Source: Kytococcus sedentarius DSM 20547 (GTDB taxonomy: Bacteria > Actinomycetota > Actinomycetes > Actinomycetales > Dermatophilaceae). Taken from it: a stretch of DNA of 64,000 nucleotides. This document shows positions 20,234 through 28,744 of the stretch, piece by piece. Where the stretch lies: the NCBI RefSeq assembly GCF_000023925.1, contig NC_013169.1, positions 1,736,001-1,800,000 on the forward strand, read 5' to 3'. Positions within the stretch are counted from its first letter, which is position 1, and each line of letters begins with the position of its first letter. The translations under genes and the position numbers were made by a program. The notes beneath the pieces were generated by a model, which worked only from the letters and a program-made list of their open reading frames with translations, searched no databases and was not told where the DNA came from.

Positions 20234-21319
20234 ATGAGTGATGTGTCCCTCCTGCCTGCTGCCGCCGCCGGCGCGGGCCTCCTGCTGGCGGCCGTGTACG
20301 CCGCGAGCGGCGTCGCCAAGGTCCGCGAACCCGCCAGCACCTCCAGCGCCTTCCACGAGCTGCGCCTGCCCCGGTGGTTGCACCGGGTGGGTGCCCCCCG
20401 GCTGCTCGGGCCGGCGGAAATCGCCCTGGCGGTCGCGCTGCTGCTCCTTCCCGCGCCCTGGTACTGGCTGCCCGCCGTGGCCACCCTGGTGCTCGGCATC
20501 GTCTACACGGTGTTGATCGTGCGCGCGCTGGGCTTCGACGTGCCCGTCACCTGCGGCTGCTTCGGCGCCCTGGGGCAGGGCGCGGTCACCCGCTCCACCG
20601 TGGTGCGCAACCTGGTGCTCGTCGCCCTGGGGGCGGCCACCGTCGCCGACGCCGCGACCGGCGGCAGCATCATCGGCCGCTTGCTCGACGGCGCCGAGCT
20701 GTGGTGGTGGGCCCTGGTGCTCGCCGCGGCCGTGGCGCTGACCTGGCTCATCACCGGCGACACCGGGGCCGCGGGCGACGAGCGGGGGGCGAGTGCTCAC
20801 CCCATCGGGGCCGATGGGGTGAGCCCCGCCGCGGGCGGGAACGAAGCCGAGCTCGACTACCAGCGCCTGCCCATCCCCTTCGTCCAGGTGAAGGGCGACG
20901 ACGGGCCGATCCGGCTGCGCGAGCTCGCGGCCCAGCAGGCCCAGCTCGTGCTCTGGGTGAGCCTGGGCTGCGGCAGCTGCCAGGGCGCGCTGCAGCGGGC
21001 CGAGCGGTTCGCGGCCGAGTTCGACCAGGTGGGGGTGCTCGTCGTGACCACCACCCCCACCGCGGTCGACGACCCGCTGCGCCCGCGCGGCGCCACGGTC
21101 GCCTACGACGAGGACCAGCAGCTGCGCACCATGCTGGAGCTGCGCGCCACCCCGTCGGCCGTGCTGCTGGGCGCCGACGGGCTCCTGGCCGGCGGCCCGG
21201 TGGCCGGCGGCCCGGCGAGCCTCGAGTTCATCGACGAGGTCACCGAGCAGCTGCGCGGGGCCACCGAGCCGGCTCCGACCGGCGAGCCTGCCGAGGCCGG
21301 CCGGTCCGAGCGCCCCTGA
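20234..21319 (+). CDS. MauE/DoxX-like membrane domain fused to thioredoxin-like domain
   Basis: 361 residues from the ATG at 20234. The first ~175 residues are a four-helix MauE-type domain containing the paired cysteines of VTCGCFGALGQGAVTR, as in methylamine-utilisation MauE and VKOR-like helpers. A linker and a fifth helix lead to a C-terminal thioredoxin-like domain with a CGSC redox site in VSLGCGSCQGALQRAERF and the cis-Pro strand ATPSAVLLGADG. The fusion suggests an extracytoplasmic or membrane-surface dithiol relay, with the MauE cysteines shuttling electrons to CGSC. Target proteins are unknown. It stands alone and converges on metQ with 9 bp between stops. Confidence 0.78.
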   Translation: MSDVSLLPAAAAGAGLLLAAVYAASGVAKVREPASTSSAFHELRLPRWLHRVGAPRLLGPAEIALAVALLLLPAPWYWLPAVATLVLGIVYTVLIVRALGFDVPVTCGCFGALGQGAVTRSTVVRNLVLVALGAATVADAATGGSIIGRLLDGAELWWWALVLAAAVALTWLITGDTGAAGDERGASAHPIGADGVSPAAGGNEAELDYQRLPIPFVQVKGDDGPIRLRELAAQQAQLVLWVSLGCGSCQGALQRAERFAAEFDQVGVLVVTTTPTAVDDPLRPRGATVAYDEDQQLRTMLELRATPSAVLLGADGLLAGGPVAGGPASLEFIDEVTEQLRGATEPAPTGEPAEAGRSERP

Positions 21320-21328
21320 GGGCCGGGG

Positions 21329-22207
21329 TCACTCGGCGGGGATGACGGTGCCCTCGTAGTTCTCGCCGATGTAGGACGTGACCTCCTCGCTGCGCAGCAG
21401 CTCCGCGAGCTTCTGGAGGTCCTCGTCCTGGGCGTCCTCGGTGCGCGTCACCAGCAGGTTGGCGTACGGGTTGCCCTCGGACTCCTCCAGGGCCAGGGAG
21501 TCCTGCGTGGGCGAGAGGTCGGCCTCGATGGCGTAGTTACCGTTGATCACCGCGGCGTCCACGTCCCCCAGGGAGCGCGGCAGCTGCGCGGCCTCCAGCT
21601 CCACGATCTGAGGACCGCCGTCGGCCACGTCGGCGGGCGTGGGGGCGGAGTCGCCGGTGTCCGCGAGCTCCAGCACGCCGTGGGCTGCCAGCAGCTTCAG
21701 GGCGCGCCCGGCGTTGGAGGGGTCGTTGGGGATGGCGACCTTGTTGCCACCGCCGAGCTCCGAGAGGTCCTCCACCTTCTCGGAGTACACGCCCAGCGGC
21801 TCCAGGTGGACGGCGCCGATGCTCTCGAAGTCGAAGCCGCCGCTGGCCTCCTGCTCGGCCAGGTAGGGCTCGTGCTGGAAGTAGTTCGCGTCCAGGTCCC
21901 CGGCGTCGAGCGCCTGGTTGGGCTGGACGTAGTCGGTGAACTCGACGACCTCGATCTCCAAACCGGCGTCGGCGGCGAGCTCGTCCTTGACGAAGGTGAG
22001 GATCTCGCCGTGGGGCACGGGGTTCACACCCACCTTCAGGACCTTCGCCTCCCCGGAGTCGCCCCCGCCCGCGGCGGTGTCCTCCTCCCCGCAGGCGGCG
22101 AGGGTGATCGATGCGGTGAGCGCGGCGGTCAGCGCCAGCGCGGCGCGGCGGGTGGGACCCGTCGTGGAGAGGCGGGGCGAGCGGGGCGAGCGGGGCGAGC
22201 GGGACAT
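21329..22207 (-). CDS. metQ: MetQ-type methionine-binding lipoprotein 1
   Basis: 292 residues. The signal sequence has a serine-proline-arginine repeat (SPRSPRSPR), then a hydrophobic stretch ending in LAAC, a lipobox. The mature part is NlpA/MetQ-like: VLKVGVNPVPHGEIL, FTDYVQPNQALDAGDLDANYFQHEPYL, VAIPNDPSNAGRALKLL and NGNYAIEADLSP. It should bind methionine (possibly the D isomer or a dipeptide) outside the membrane and deliver it to MetNI. It is the last gene of the metN-metI-metQ-metQ operon; 76 bp of C/A-rich spacer separate it from its paralogue. Confidence 0.9.
   Translation of the reverse strand: MSRSPRSPRSPRLSTTGPTRRAALALTAALTASITLAACGEEDTAAGGGDSGEAKVLKVGVNPVPHGEILTFVKDELAADAGLEIEVVEFTDYVQPNQALDAGDLDANYFQHEPYLAEQEASGGFDFESIGAVHLEPLGVYSEKVEDLSELGGGNKVAIPNDPSNAGRALKLLAAHGVLELADTGDSAPTPADVADGGPQIVELEAAQLPRSLGDVDAAVINGNYAIEADLSPTQDSLALEESEGNPYANLLVTRTEDAQDEDLQKLAELLRSEEVTSYIGENYEGTVIPAE
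22172..22200. repeat. 9-bp tandem repeat in metQ signal sequence
   Basis: The unit GCGGGGCGA is repeated three times, giving SPRSPRSPR near the N-terminus of the first metQ. Copy number could change in frame by slippage. Confidence 0.7.
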
Positions 22208-22228
22208 GGGATCTCCTCGGGAGGGTCG

Positions 22229-22271
22229 GGGTGTGTGGGTGTGGGGGTGGGTGTGGTGGTGTGGGTGTGGG
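22229..22271. repeat. GT-rich low-complexity spacer between metQ genes
   Basis: On the plus strand this is an uninterrupted run of G and T (GTGTGGG-type units), so the metQ transcript carries a C/A-rich unstructured spacer. The G-rich strand has many G-runs of 3-5 and could form a quadruplex. Confidence 0.7.
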
Positions 22272-22283
22272 CCTCGTGGCGGG

Positions 22284-23126
22284 TCAGTCGATCTGCACGA
22301 CCGTGCCCTGCCAGGTGTCCTGGATGTAGGTGCCGACCTCGTCGCCCTTCAGGACCTCGGCCAGGGCGGTGATCCGCTCGTCCTCGGCCTGGTCGGCGGT
22401 CGTCACGAGGTTGATGACGAATCGCTCGTCGCGGGGGTCCTCCGCGGCCAGGGCGTCGTCCACCTTCAGCTGGTTCTGGACGGCGTAGTTGCCGGGCACG
22501 GCCGACAGGTCGGCGTCGCCCACCGAGCGCGGCGTCTGGGCGGCCTCGACCGGCACGAACTCCAGACCCTTGGGGTTGTCCTGGATGTCCTCCGGGGTGG
22601 GCGGGGTGTCGCCGGTGTCGGCCAGCGTGATGAGCCCCTCCTCCTCCAGCAGCCACAGGCCGCGGGCGCCGTTGGCGGGGTCGTTCGGCACGGCCACGCG
22701 GGCGCCCTCGGGGAGCTCCTCCAGGGAGTCGAACTCCTCGGAGTACAGCCCCATCGGCTGGTTGGAGATGGGCGAGACGATCTCGAAGTCGTAGCCGGCG
22801 GACTCCTCCTGGCTGGCCAGGAACACCTTGTGCTGGTAGTAGTTCGCGTCCACCGAGCCCTCCTGCAGGGCCACGTTGGGCTGCAGGTAGTCGGTGAACT
22901 CCACCACCTCGAGCTCGAAGCCGTGCTCGGCGTCCAGGCCCTCCTCGTCCACCCAGCGCAGGATGTCCGAGTGGGGGGTGGGGGTGGCTGCGACGCGCAG
23001 TACCTCGCCGTCGCCCTCGGCGGCGGCGTCCCCGCCGCAGGCACTCAGGGCCAGCGGGCTCAGGGCGAGGGCGGCGACGGCCGCGGTGCGGGCGGGGGTC
23101 CAGCGGGAACGGGTGGACGGGGTCAT
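22284..23126 (-). CDS. metQ: MetQ-type methionine-binding lipoprotein 2
   Basis: 280 residues, ATG 23126. The signal peptide ends in LSAC (lipobox). The core is the same NlpA/MetQ fold as the neighbour: ATPTPHSDIL, FTDYLQPNVALQEGSVDANYYQHKVFL, VAVPNDPANGARGLWLL and PGNYAVQNQLKVDD. The two paralogues share the layout but clearly differ in the ligand loops (for example GFDFESIGAVHLEPLG versus GYDFEIVSPISNQPMG), so they may bind different methionine forms. It is 123 bp downstream of metI in the same transcript. Confidence 0.9.
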   Translation of the reverse strand: MTPSTRSRWTPARTAAVAALALSPLALSACGGDAAAEGDGEVLRVAATPTPHSDILRWVDEEGLDAEHGFELEVVEFTDYLQPNVALQEGSVDANYYQHKVFLASQEESAGYDFEIVSPISNQPMGLYSEEFDSLEELPEGARVAVPNDPANGARGLWLLEEEGLITLADTGDTPPTPEDIQDNPKGLEFVPVEAAQTPRSVGDADLSAVPGNYAVQNQLKVDDALAAEDPRDERFVINLVTTADQAEDERITALAEVLKGDEVGTYIQDTWQGTVVQID

Positions 23127-23249
23127 GGTGATCTCCTGGGTGCGTGGGGGTGTCGATGAGGGATCGGTGCGGTGAGGGGTGACCGCGGTGGCGCGGGCGC
23201 CGACGTGGGGGGCCGCGCCGCGGGGCTGCCGGCGGACGCGCCGGGTGCT

Positions 23250-23903
23250 TCAGTGCCGGGTGGCGCGGGCGAGCAGGTCGCCGACGAACTGGACGGCCAC
23301 CACCAGTGCCATGAGCACCACCACACAGGCGAGGGTGACGGTCATGTCGAAGCGCTGGTAGCCGTAGCGGATGGCCAGGTCGCCCAGTCCGCCGCCGCCG
23401 ATCGCGCCGGCCATGGCCGAGTAGCCGATGAGCGCCACGACGGTGACCGTGGTCCCCGCAATGAGCCCCGGCAGTGCCTCGGGCAACAGGACCGAGCGGA
23501 CGATCTGGGTGCGGCTCGCCCCCATCGAGGAGGCGGCCTCCACCTTGCCGGGGTCGACCTCTCGCAGGGCGTTCTCCACCAGGCGGGCGAGGAAGGGGAT
23601 GGCACCCAGGGTGAGCGGCACCGCAGCGGCGGTGGGGCCGATGGTGGTGCCGGCCAGCACCTTGGTCAGCGGGGCGATGAGCACCAGCAGGATGATGAAC
23701 GGGATGGAGCGGCCGGCGTTCACCACGGCGCCGATGACGGTGTTGAGGGTGCGGTTCGGCAGCACGCCGCCGGGGGCGGTGGCCACGAGCAGCACGCCCA
23801 GCGGCACACCGAACAGCAGGCCGATGGTGGAGGACAGGCCCACCATGTAGAGGGTGTCGACGGTGCCGTCGAGGAGCTCGGTGAGAAGGCGGTCGCTGGT
23901 CAT
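23250..23903 (-). CDS. metI: Methionine ABC transporter permease
   Basis: 217 residues, normal for MetI. There are five hydrophobic helices, and the cytoplasmic coupling loop has the EAA-type signature [25 protein letters not shown]. Start ATG 23903 overlaps the metN stop by 4 bp, so translation is coupled. It forms the membrane channel with MetN and receives ligand from the two MetQ lipoproteins. The order ATPase-permease-binding protein matches metNIQ operons elsewhere. Confidence 0.94.
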   Translation of the reverse strand: MTSDRLLTELLDGTVDTLYMVGLSSTIGLLFGVPLGVLLVATAPGGVLPNRTLNTVIGAVVNAGRSIPFIILLVLIAPLTKVLAGTTIGPTAAAVPLTLGAIPFLARLVENALREVDPGKVEAASSMGASRTQIVRSVLLPEALPGLIAGTTVTVVALIGYSAMAGAIGGGGLGDLAIRYGYQRFDMTVTLACVVVLMALVVAVQFVGDLLARATRH

Positions 23904-24880
23904 GCGGGGAGCTCCTGTCGGGTGGTCGCGGTGGTGGGGGCGGTCCAGCCGGCGGGCTGGACGAGGAGGTCGAGGGTCCCGACGCGGGCGCCGTGGAGGT
24001 TCTCCACCCGGGCTGCGGCCACCTGCACGCTGTTGCCGGCGGCGGTGAGCTCGGCGATCACCCGGGTCTCGTCCTGGGTGGCCAGGTCGACGGTGACGAT
24101 GCGGGAGCCGGCCGGCAGGTCCGCGGCGTCCAGGCCGCGGACCGGGCGGGGCACCAGCTGGGTGGCCAGGGCGCTGCCGCGGTTGCTGGCGACCTCGGCG
24201 AGGGTGCCGGACTCCACGACGCGCCCGGCGGAGAGCAGGGTCACCGCATCGGCCACGCGGGTGATGACGTCCATCTCGTGCGTGATGAGGACGGTGGTCA
24301 GCCCGAGGTCGGCGGTGAGCTCGCGCAACAGGTCCAGCACGCTGGCGGTGGTCTCGGGGTCCAGGGCGCTGGTGGCCTCGTCGCAGAGCAGCACGGTCGG
24401 GTTGGTCACCAGTGCTCGGGCGATGGCGACGCGCTGCTTCTGGCCACCGGAGAGCTGGCGCGGGTGGGCGCCGGCGCGCTCGGCCAGCCCCACCCGGTCC
24501 AGCAGCTCGGTGGCGCGGCGGGCACGCTCCCGTCGGCCGACCCCGGCGAGCTCCAGCGGCAGGGCGACGTTCTCCAGCGCGGTGCGGGAGTCCAACAGGT
24601 TGAAGTGCTGGAAGATCATGCCGATCTCGCGGCGGGCGCGGCGCACCTCGGCGGCGGACAGGGCCGTGAGCTCCCGGCCGTCCACGGTGACGCGGCCGCT
24701 GGTGGGCCGCTCGAGCAGGTTGATGCAGCGCACCAGCGTGGACTTGCCGGACCCCGACGGGCCCACCACACCGTGCACCTGGCCCCGGTCGATCTGGAGC
24801 GAGACGTCGTCCAGCGCGTGGACCGCCTCACCCCCGCCACGGGCCGGGTAGGTCTTGGAAATGTTCTCCAACGTAATCAT
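23900..24880 (-). CDS. metN: Methionine ABC transporter ATPase
   Basis: 326 residues from the ATG at 24880, with AAGGA 7 nt upstream. ABC ATPase: Walker [10 protein letters not shown], signature [15 protein letters not shown], Walker [15 protein letters not shown] and H-loop ITHEMDV. The C-terminal ~80 residues are the NIL regulatory domain found in MetN, which in E. coli binds methionine and inhibits transport. It is the first gene of the operon, with a ~300-nt leader carrying an S-box riboswitch. Confidence 0.95.
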   Translation of the reverse strand: MITLENISKTYPARGGGEAVHALDDVSLQIDRGQVHGVVGPSGSGKSTLVRCINLLERPTSGRVTVDGRELTALSAAEVRRARREIGMIFQHFNLLDSRTALENVALPLELAGVGRRERARRATELLDRVGLAERAGAHPRQLSGGQKQRVAIARALVTNPTVLLCDEATSALDPETTASVLDLLRELTADLGLTTVLITHEMDVITRVADAVTLLSAGRVVESGTLAEVASNRGSALATQLVPRPVRGLDAADLPAGSRIVTVDLATQDETRVIAELTAAGNSVQVAAARVENLHGARVGTLDLLVQPAGWTAPTTATTRQELPA

Positions 24881-25047
24881 GAATGTCCTTTTCGGGCACA
24901 ACGAACAGACCCAATCGGACATCAGGGAATGCATAGGCAGACCCAGTGTCCGCCGGGCACGACGAAACGGGGGGTACGTGGGTTCAGAGGGCCTGACGGC
25001 TCATTGGGTCCGCATGGATCCGCCACATCAGGGCGGGACGGGGACGG
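24881..25047 (-). other. metN leader downstream of the riboswitch core
   Basis: Non-coding leader between the aptamer and the metN ATG. Two segments can pair over distance: GACCCAAT around 25004-25011 and ATTGGGTC around 24908-24915 (as read on the minus strand). The second lies shortly before the ribosome site. I infer an expression platform, but no clear intrinsic terminator with a U-run is visible. Confidence 0.4.
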
Positions 25048-25186
25048 CCAGAGCTGCTGTCAGGACCTCGTCCGCATGTGCATTCGCATGATTCCTCCAT
25101 CGATTCCGGCGTTAGCACCCTCACCCGATGACGGGGGGTTGCTGCGGTTTCAAAGAGCCAGATCTCTCCACCGCTCTGGATACAGT
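25048..25186 (-). ncRNA. SAM-I (S-box) riboswitch
   Basis: Reading the minus strand, the core has the S-box landmarks in order: AGAG, GGTGGAGAGATCTGGCTC, TTTGAAACCGCAGCAACC, a C-run/G-run hairpin, then GAGGGTGCTAACGCC. P2 is GCGGT (25170-25174) with ACCGC (25144-25148), and GAG/CTC forms the inner stem. The GCAACC...GGGTGCTAA pair closes P3 and the J3/4 region. The P1 partner is uncertain: a 7-bp match CCAGAGC (25173-25179) with GCTCTGG (25048-25054) exists but competes with P2. The element should bind S-adenosylmethionine and turn off metNIQQ when methionine is plentiful. It does not match SAM-IV. Confidence 0.82.
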
Positions 25187-25192
25187 GCGGCA

Positions 25193-25222
25193 AATATACG
25201 ACCCGGGTGGGGCTTCGTCCAA
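25193..25222 (-). promoter_or_regulatory. Promoter of the met operon
   Basis: Minus strand: TTGGAC at 25222-25217 and TATATT at 25198-25193, spaced 18 bp, form a good sigma-70-type promoter in otherwise GC-rich DNA. Transcription would start about 5-8 nt before the riboswitch. Confidence 0.65.
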
Positions 25223-25356
25223 ATCGGCCCCACGGGGCGCGCCGGGAGGGGCGCCGGACCGACCGGCTCGGTAGCGTGGGCGTCAGGTGCGGGGCTGCCT
25301 GCCCCGCCGACACCCGTCCGGGCCCGCCCGGACCACGACACGAGAGGGGAACGCCG

Positions 25357-26385
25357 ATGAAGCTCTTCGGCAAGATCCTGTTCTGGTTGGGCGTCCTGTC
25401 GTTGATCCTCGGGATCATCGGCGCGGTGCTGACCGGTTCGAAGTGGGACGACGTGCAGGACATGCTGTCCGTCGACCAGGAGATCAGCGGCACGGCCACC
25501 GTCGCGATGGAGAGCGGGGAGACCCGCAGCATCCTCGCGAAGGAGGGCGTCAGCGGTTCCTGCGACATCACCGCGCCGGACGGCACCGACGTGCCGTTCG
25601 ACGCAAACACGGCCCCGGCGGTGGACGGCTGGTCCATGAAGGGCGTCTTCACCGCCCCGGAGGCCGGCGACTACACGATCGACTGCGGCGACGCCGGCTT
25701 CGGCGTCAGCGAGCCGCTGGCAATCGGTGACGCCCTGTGGCTGGGCCTGGGCGTGCTCGCCGCGATCATCCTGATCCCGCTGGGCCTGCTGCTCCTGCTG
25801 ATCGGCGGTCTGCTGTGGTTCTTCGGCCGCAAGAAGGACCGTCCCAAGCACTCGAACTACACCAACGGTGAGTACTCCGACCAGTTCTCCCGCTCCGCCC
25901 CGTACTCGCAGCGCGACGGCCAGGTGCCCCCGGGCCCGGGCCAGTACGACGACCGCAACAACACCATGGGCTACGGCGCCGCCGGTGCTGGTGCTGCTGG
26001 GGCCGGCGCTGCCGGTGCCTACGGCGTCACGCACGACGACGGTGACCGCCGCGACGGCCGGGTGCTCGACGGTGAGCGCCCCCAGTACGGCGAGCGTGCC
26101 GGGGGCGGCTACGACGCCGGCCAGCCGGTGCGCGACGACCGTGGCTTCGACCAGCCCATGCGCGACGAGGACCGCGGCTTCGGTCGTCCGCTGGACGGCG
26201 AGCAGGTGCACGGCGACCGTTCGGGCTCCACGAGCGGCTTTGGCCGTCCGCTGGACGACCGCTCCCAGGGCATCGACGGTGACCGCCGCGACGACCGTGG
26301 TGACCTCGGTGGCCGCGACGACCGCGGTGACCGCCCGTGGAACGGTGGGGGCACCACGCCTCCCCCGCCCCCCAGCGGCAACTGA
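25357..26385 (+). CDS. Membrane protein with long polar repeat tail, unknown
   Basis: 342 residues from the ATG at 25357. Helix 1 is KILFWLGVLSLILGIIGAVL; a ~90-residue extracytoplasmic part with two cysteines (GSCDI and IDCGD, possible disulfide) follows; helix 2 is LWLGLGVLAAIILIPLGLLLLLIGGLLWF. The cytoplasmic tail of ~190 residues contains an AGAGAAGAGAAGA stretch and repeated acidic/basic RDDRG, GFGRPLD, DGDRRD units ending in PPPPPP. The layout is shared with the gene at 28745, so they are paralogues. No function is known; the tail looks disordered. Confidence 0.7.
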   Translation: MKLFGKILFWLGVLSLILGIIGAVLTGSKWDDVQDMLSVDQEISGTATVAMESGETRSILAKEGVSGSCDITAPDGTDVPFDANTAPAVDGWSMKGVFTAPEAGDYTIDCGDAGFGVSEPLAIGDALWLGLGVLAAIILIPLGLLLLLIGGLLWFFGRKKDRPKHSNYTNGEYSDQFSRSAPYSQRDGQVPPGPGQYDDRNNTMGYGAAGAGAAGAGAAGAYGVTHDDGDRRDGRVLDGERPQYGERAGGGYDAGQPVRDDRGFDQPMRDEDRGFGRPLDGEQVHGDRSGSTSGFGRPLDDRSQGIDGDRRDDRGDLGGRDDRGDRPWNGGGTTPPPPPSGN

Positions 26386-26430
26386 TCGCTCGGAGGCGCT
26401 GACCGGCTGAGGCCGGTCGCCCGGGTACGG

Positions 26431-26469
26431 ACAGAGCCCCCATGGCCCTCGTGACCACGGGGGCTCTGT
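26431..26469 (+). terminator. 11-bp hairpin terminator
   Basis: Perfect inverted repeat ACAGAGCCCCC (26431-26441) with GGGGGCTCTGT (26459-26469), loop 17 nt, followed by CGTGTG. It lies 46 bp after the preceding gene. Confidence 0.65.
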
Positions 26470-26620
26470 CGTGTGCGGGAAGGGGTCAGGCCTGCTCGGC
26501 CTCGACCATCACCGCGCCAGTGCCACTCCACCGCGCCACAGCACGGTGAAATGAGCCCCCAGCGGTGGCGGAGGGCCCCGGGGTGTGGCCCCCGCGCGTC
26601 GTCGCGCCGTTGCGGTCCCG

Positions 26621-26638
26621 TGGGAAAACGTTCTGGCA
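26621..26638. promoter_or_regulatory. LacI-type operator-like site upstream of Nramp-like gene
   Basis: TGGGAAAACGTTCTGGCA is centred on a CG and has LacI/GalR-family half-site character (6 of 9 symmetric positions match). It is 61 bp upstream of the carrier gene. The remaining intergenic DNA (26470-26698) shows no gene and no DtxR/MntR-like site I recognise. Confidence 0.3.
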
Positions 26639-26698
26639 CCGTGAGAAGCAGAACGACCCGCCAGCGAAGACCACCGCCACCGCACCCCAGGAGACCCC

Positions 26699-27988
26699 AT
26701 GGCCACCACGACCGCCCCACCCGGCACCCAGCCCGAACAGCGCGGGGGCTTCACCCTCATCGGCCCCGGCCTGGTCGTTGCGGCCACCGGTGTGGGCGCC
26801 GCGGACCTGGTGGCCACCGTCATCGCCGGGCAGAAGTTCGGCTACGCCCTGCTGTGGGCCGTCATCGTCGGCTGCGTCCTGAAGATCGCCCTCGTGGAGG
26901 GAGCCGGTCGCTACAGCCTGGCCACCGGCCACACCATCTACGAGGGCTGGCGCAGCCTGGGCCGGTGGACCTCCTGGTACTTCGCCCCCTACATCGTCAT
27001 CTGGGGCTTCGTGTACGGCGCCGCGGCCATGGCCGGCACCGGCATCCCCCTGAACGCCCTGCTCCCCAGCCTCTCGGTGGCCTGGTGGGGGGTCATCTCC
27101 GGTCTCATCGGCGCCGGCCTGGTGCTGGTGAGCCGCTACGCCGTGTTCGAGAAGATCTGCGCCGCACTGGTGGGCGTCATGTTCGTGGTGATGGTGCTGG
27201 CCGCCGCGTTCACGGTGCCGAACCTGGGTGAGCTGGCAGCCGGCCTGGTGCCCAGCATCCCCGAGGGCGGCCTGGTGAACCTGCTGTCGGTCGCCGGCGG
27301 TGTGGGCGGCACGATCACCCTGGCGGCCTACGGCTACTGGATCCGCGAGAAGGGCTGGACCACCGACGGCCACATGCGCCTGATGCGCGTGGACAACACG
27401 GTGGCCTACGTAGTGACCGGCATCTTCGTGATCGCCACCCTCATCGTGGGTGCGGAGCTGCTGTACTCCTCCAACCAGGCCGTCGCCGGTGGTGAGAAGG
27501 GCCTGCTGCAGCTCTCCGACGTGCTGGCCGAGCGCTACGGACGCTTCGTGGGCACCCTGTTCCTGGTGGGCTTCTGGGCCGCGGCGATGTCCTCCCTCAT
27601 CGGCGTGTGGAACGGCGTCTCGATGATGTTCGCGGACTTCGCGGGCGACGCCCTGGGCAAGCCCGAGAACCACCCGGACCGCCAGGCGCGCGGCAAGTGG
27701 TACGTCGCCTACGTCCTGTGGCTGACCTTCCCGCCCATGATCATGATGTTCGTGGGCGAGCCGGTCTGGCTGATCCTGGCCTACGGCGTGCTGGGCGCGT
27801 TCTTCATGCCCTTCCTGGCCGTGACGCTGCTGTGGATCCTCAACAGCGACCGCACGCCGGCCATCTGGCGCAACACGTGGCTGAGCAACGTCCTGCTGGT
27901 GATCTGCACGGCGCTGTTCGCCTACCTGGCGGCGCAGCAGCTGGTGAACCTGGGCGGTCAGCTGGCCGAGTTCGTCCGCGGTCTGTGA
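26699..27988 (+). CDS. Nramp-superfamily carrier lacking canonical metal motifs
   Basis: 429 residues with about 11 membrane helices, the Nramp size. Helix 1 region reads GPGLVVAATGVGAADLVATV where classical Nramp has the metal-binding DPGN motif. The helix 6 region reads GGVGGTITLAAYGYWIREKGW where MPH is expected. Both Mn/Fe-coordinating motifs therefore appear absent. The rest (LVEGAGRYSLATG, GFWAAAMSSLIGVWNGVSMMFADF) matches actinobacterial proteins annotated as Nramp-like. It could carry Mg2+, another cation or an organic solute; I do not assign a substrate. It has its own upstream region and converges on the next gene. Confidence 0.75.
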   Translation: MATTTAPPGTQPEQRGGFTLIGPGLVVAATGVGAADLVATVIAGQKFGYALLWAVIVGCVLKIALVEGAGRYSLATGHTIYEGWRSLGRWTSWYFAPYIVIWGFVYGAAAMAGTGIPLNALLPSLSVAWWGVISGLIGAGLVLVSRYAVFEKICAALVGVMFVVMVLAAAFTVPNLGELAAGLVPSIPEGGLVNLLSVAGGVGGTITLAAYGYWIREKGWTTDGHMRLMRVDNTVAYVVTGIFVIATLIVGAELLYSSNQAVAGGEKGLLQLSDVLAERYGRFVGTLFLVGFWAAAMSSLIGVWNGVSMMFADFAGDALGKPENHPDRQARGKWYVAYVLWLTFPPMIMMFVGEPVWLILAYGVLGAFFMPFLAVTLLWILNSDRTPAIWRNTWLSNVLLVICTALFAYLAAQQLVNLGGQLAEFVRGL

Positions 27989-28039
27989 CCACCTCACCGG
28001 TGGCCGGACCCGCCGCCGGCTCGCGTCAGCGCGGGTGGG

Positions 28040-28633
28040 TCACCGGTTCGCGTCAGCGCGGGCCGGTGACTCGTCGCCGGAGGAGAACCCCCGCATCAGG
28101 ATGCGGAGCACGGCCCAGCCGGCGAGCGCCATGGTGATCCACCAGACCACCTCGTCGGGCGTGTACCCGGCCTCGGCGAACACGTCGAGGTGGGACACCC
28201 CGTCCATCAGCTCCTCGCCGAACACCAGCAGCACGAGGAAGACCAGCCAGTTGCCCGCGAGCAGCTGACCCAGCCAGGGGTTGAGCAGCCCCAGACCGCC
28301 GGCCACGGCCGCCCACAGCAGGCACCACACCCACTTACCGACCCCGCCCGACGATGCAGAGACGTCCGTCGGCTGGGCGGTGCGCGACCGGCCGGTGGTG
28401 CTGCGCCCGGCGTCCCGGATGAGCCGGTCCTGCATGATGCTCGGGGCGTTGTCTCCCCCGGCGTCGGCCTCTGACGTGTTCGCCCGCGGCCCCGGCGAGG
28501 GCGCCGACTGGGGTGTGGCCATGCCGCGGGACTGCAGGAGCCGCTCGGCCTGCTCCCGGCTGCGCTGCTCCGCCTGGGCGTTGAGGTGCTGCAGGTACTG
28601 CTCCGGGGTCATCCGCGACGGGTCCACTGACAT
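28040..28633 (-). CDS. Hypothetical protein with C-terminal membrane helices
   Basis: 197 residues from the ATG at 28633. The N-terminal ~95 residues are polar, with a coiled-coil-like stretch TPEQYLQHLNAQAEQRSREQAERLL and Ser/Thr-rich sequence. Three hydrophobic segments follow: WVWCLLWAAVAGGLGLL, LLAGNWLVFLVLLVFGEEL and VVWWITMALAGWAVLRILM. The end of the gene overlaps a short direct repeat (CGCGTCAGCGCGGG at about 28021 and 28045). It is divergent from the gene at 28745. Function unknown. Confidence 0.65.
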   Translation of the reverse strand: MSVDPSRMTPEQYLQHLNAQAEQRSREQAERLLQSRGMATPQSAPSPGPRANTSEADAGGDNAPSIMQDRLIRDAGRSTTGRSRTAQPTDVSASSGGVGKWVWCLLWAAVAGGLGLLNPWLGQLLAGNWLVFLVLLVFGEELMDGVSHLDVFAEAGYTPDEVVWWITMALAGWAVLRILMRGFSSGDESPARADANR

Positions 28634-28744
28634 GCCGCCATGGTGGCACGCCCCCACCCGGGAGTCCGCCCCAAGGCGGGGCGACGGCCGGGGCCTGGCG
28701 GGAGAGACTGGGCGCATTCCGTCCCCGCGAGAAAGCGTGCCGCC

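Noticed and set aside
25048-25186. SAM-IV riboswitch as an alternative
   Set aside because: The spacing and the GGTGGAG, TGAAACC, GCAACC and GGTGCTAA elements fit SAM-I; the SAM-IV 3' module is not seen.
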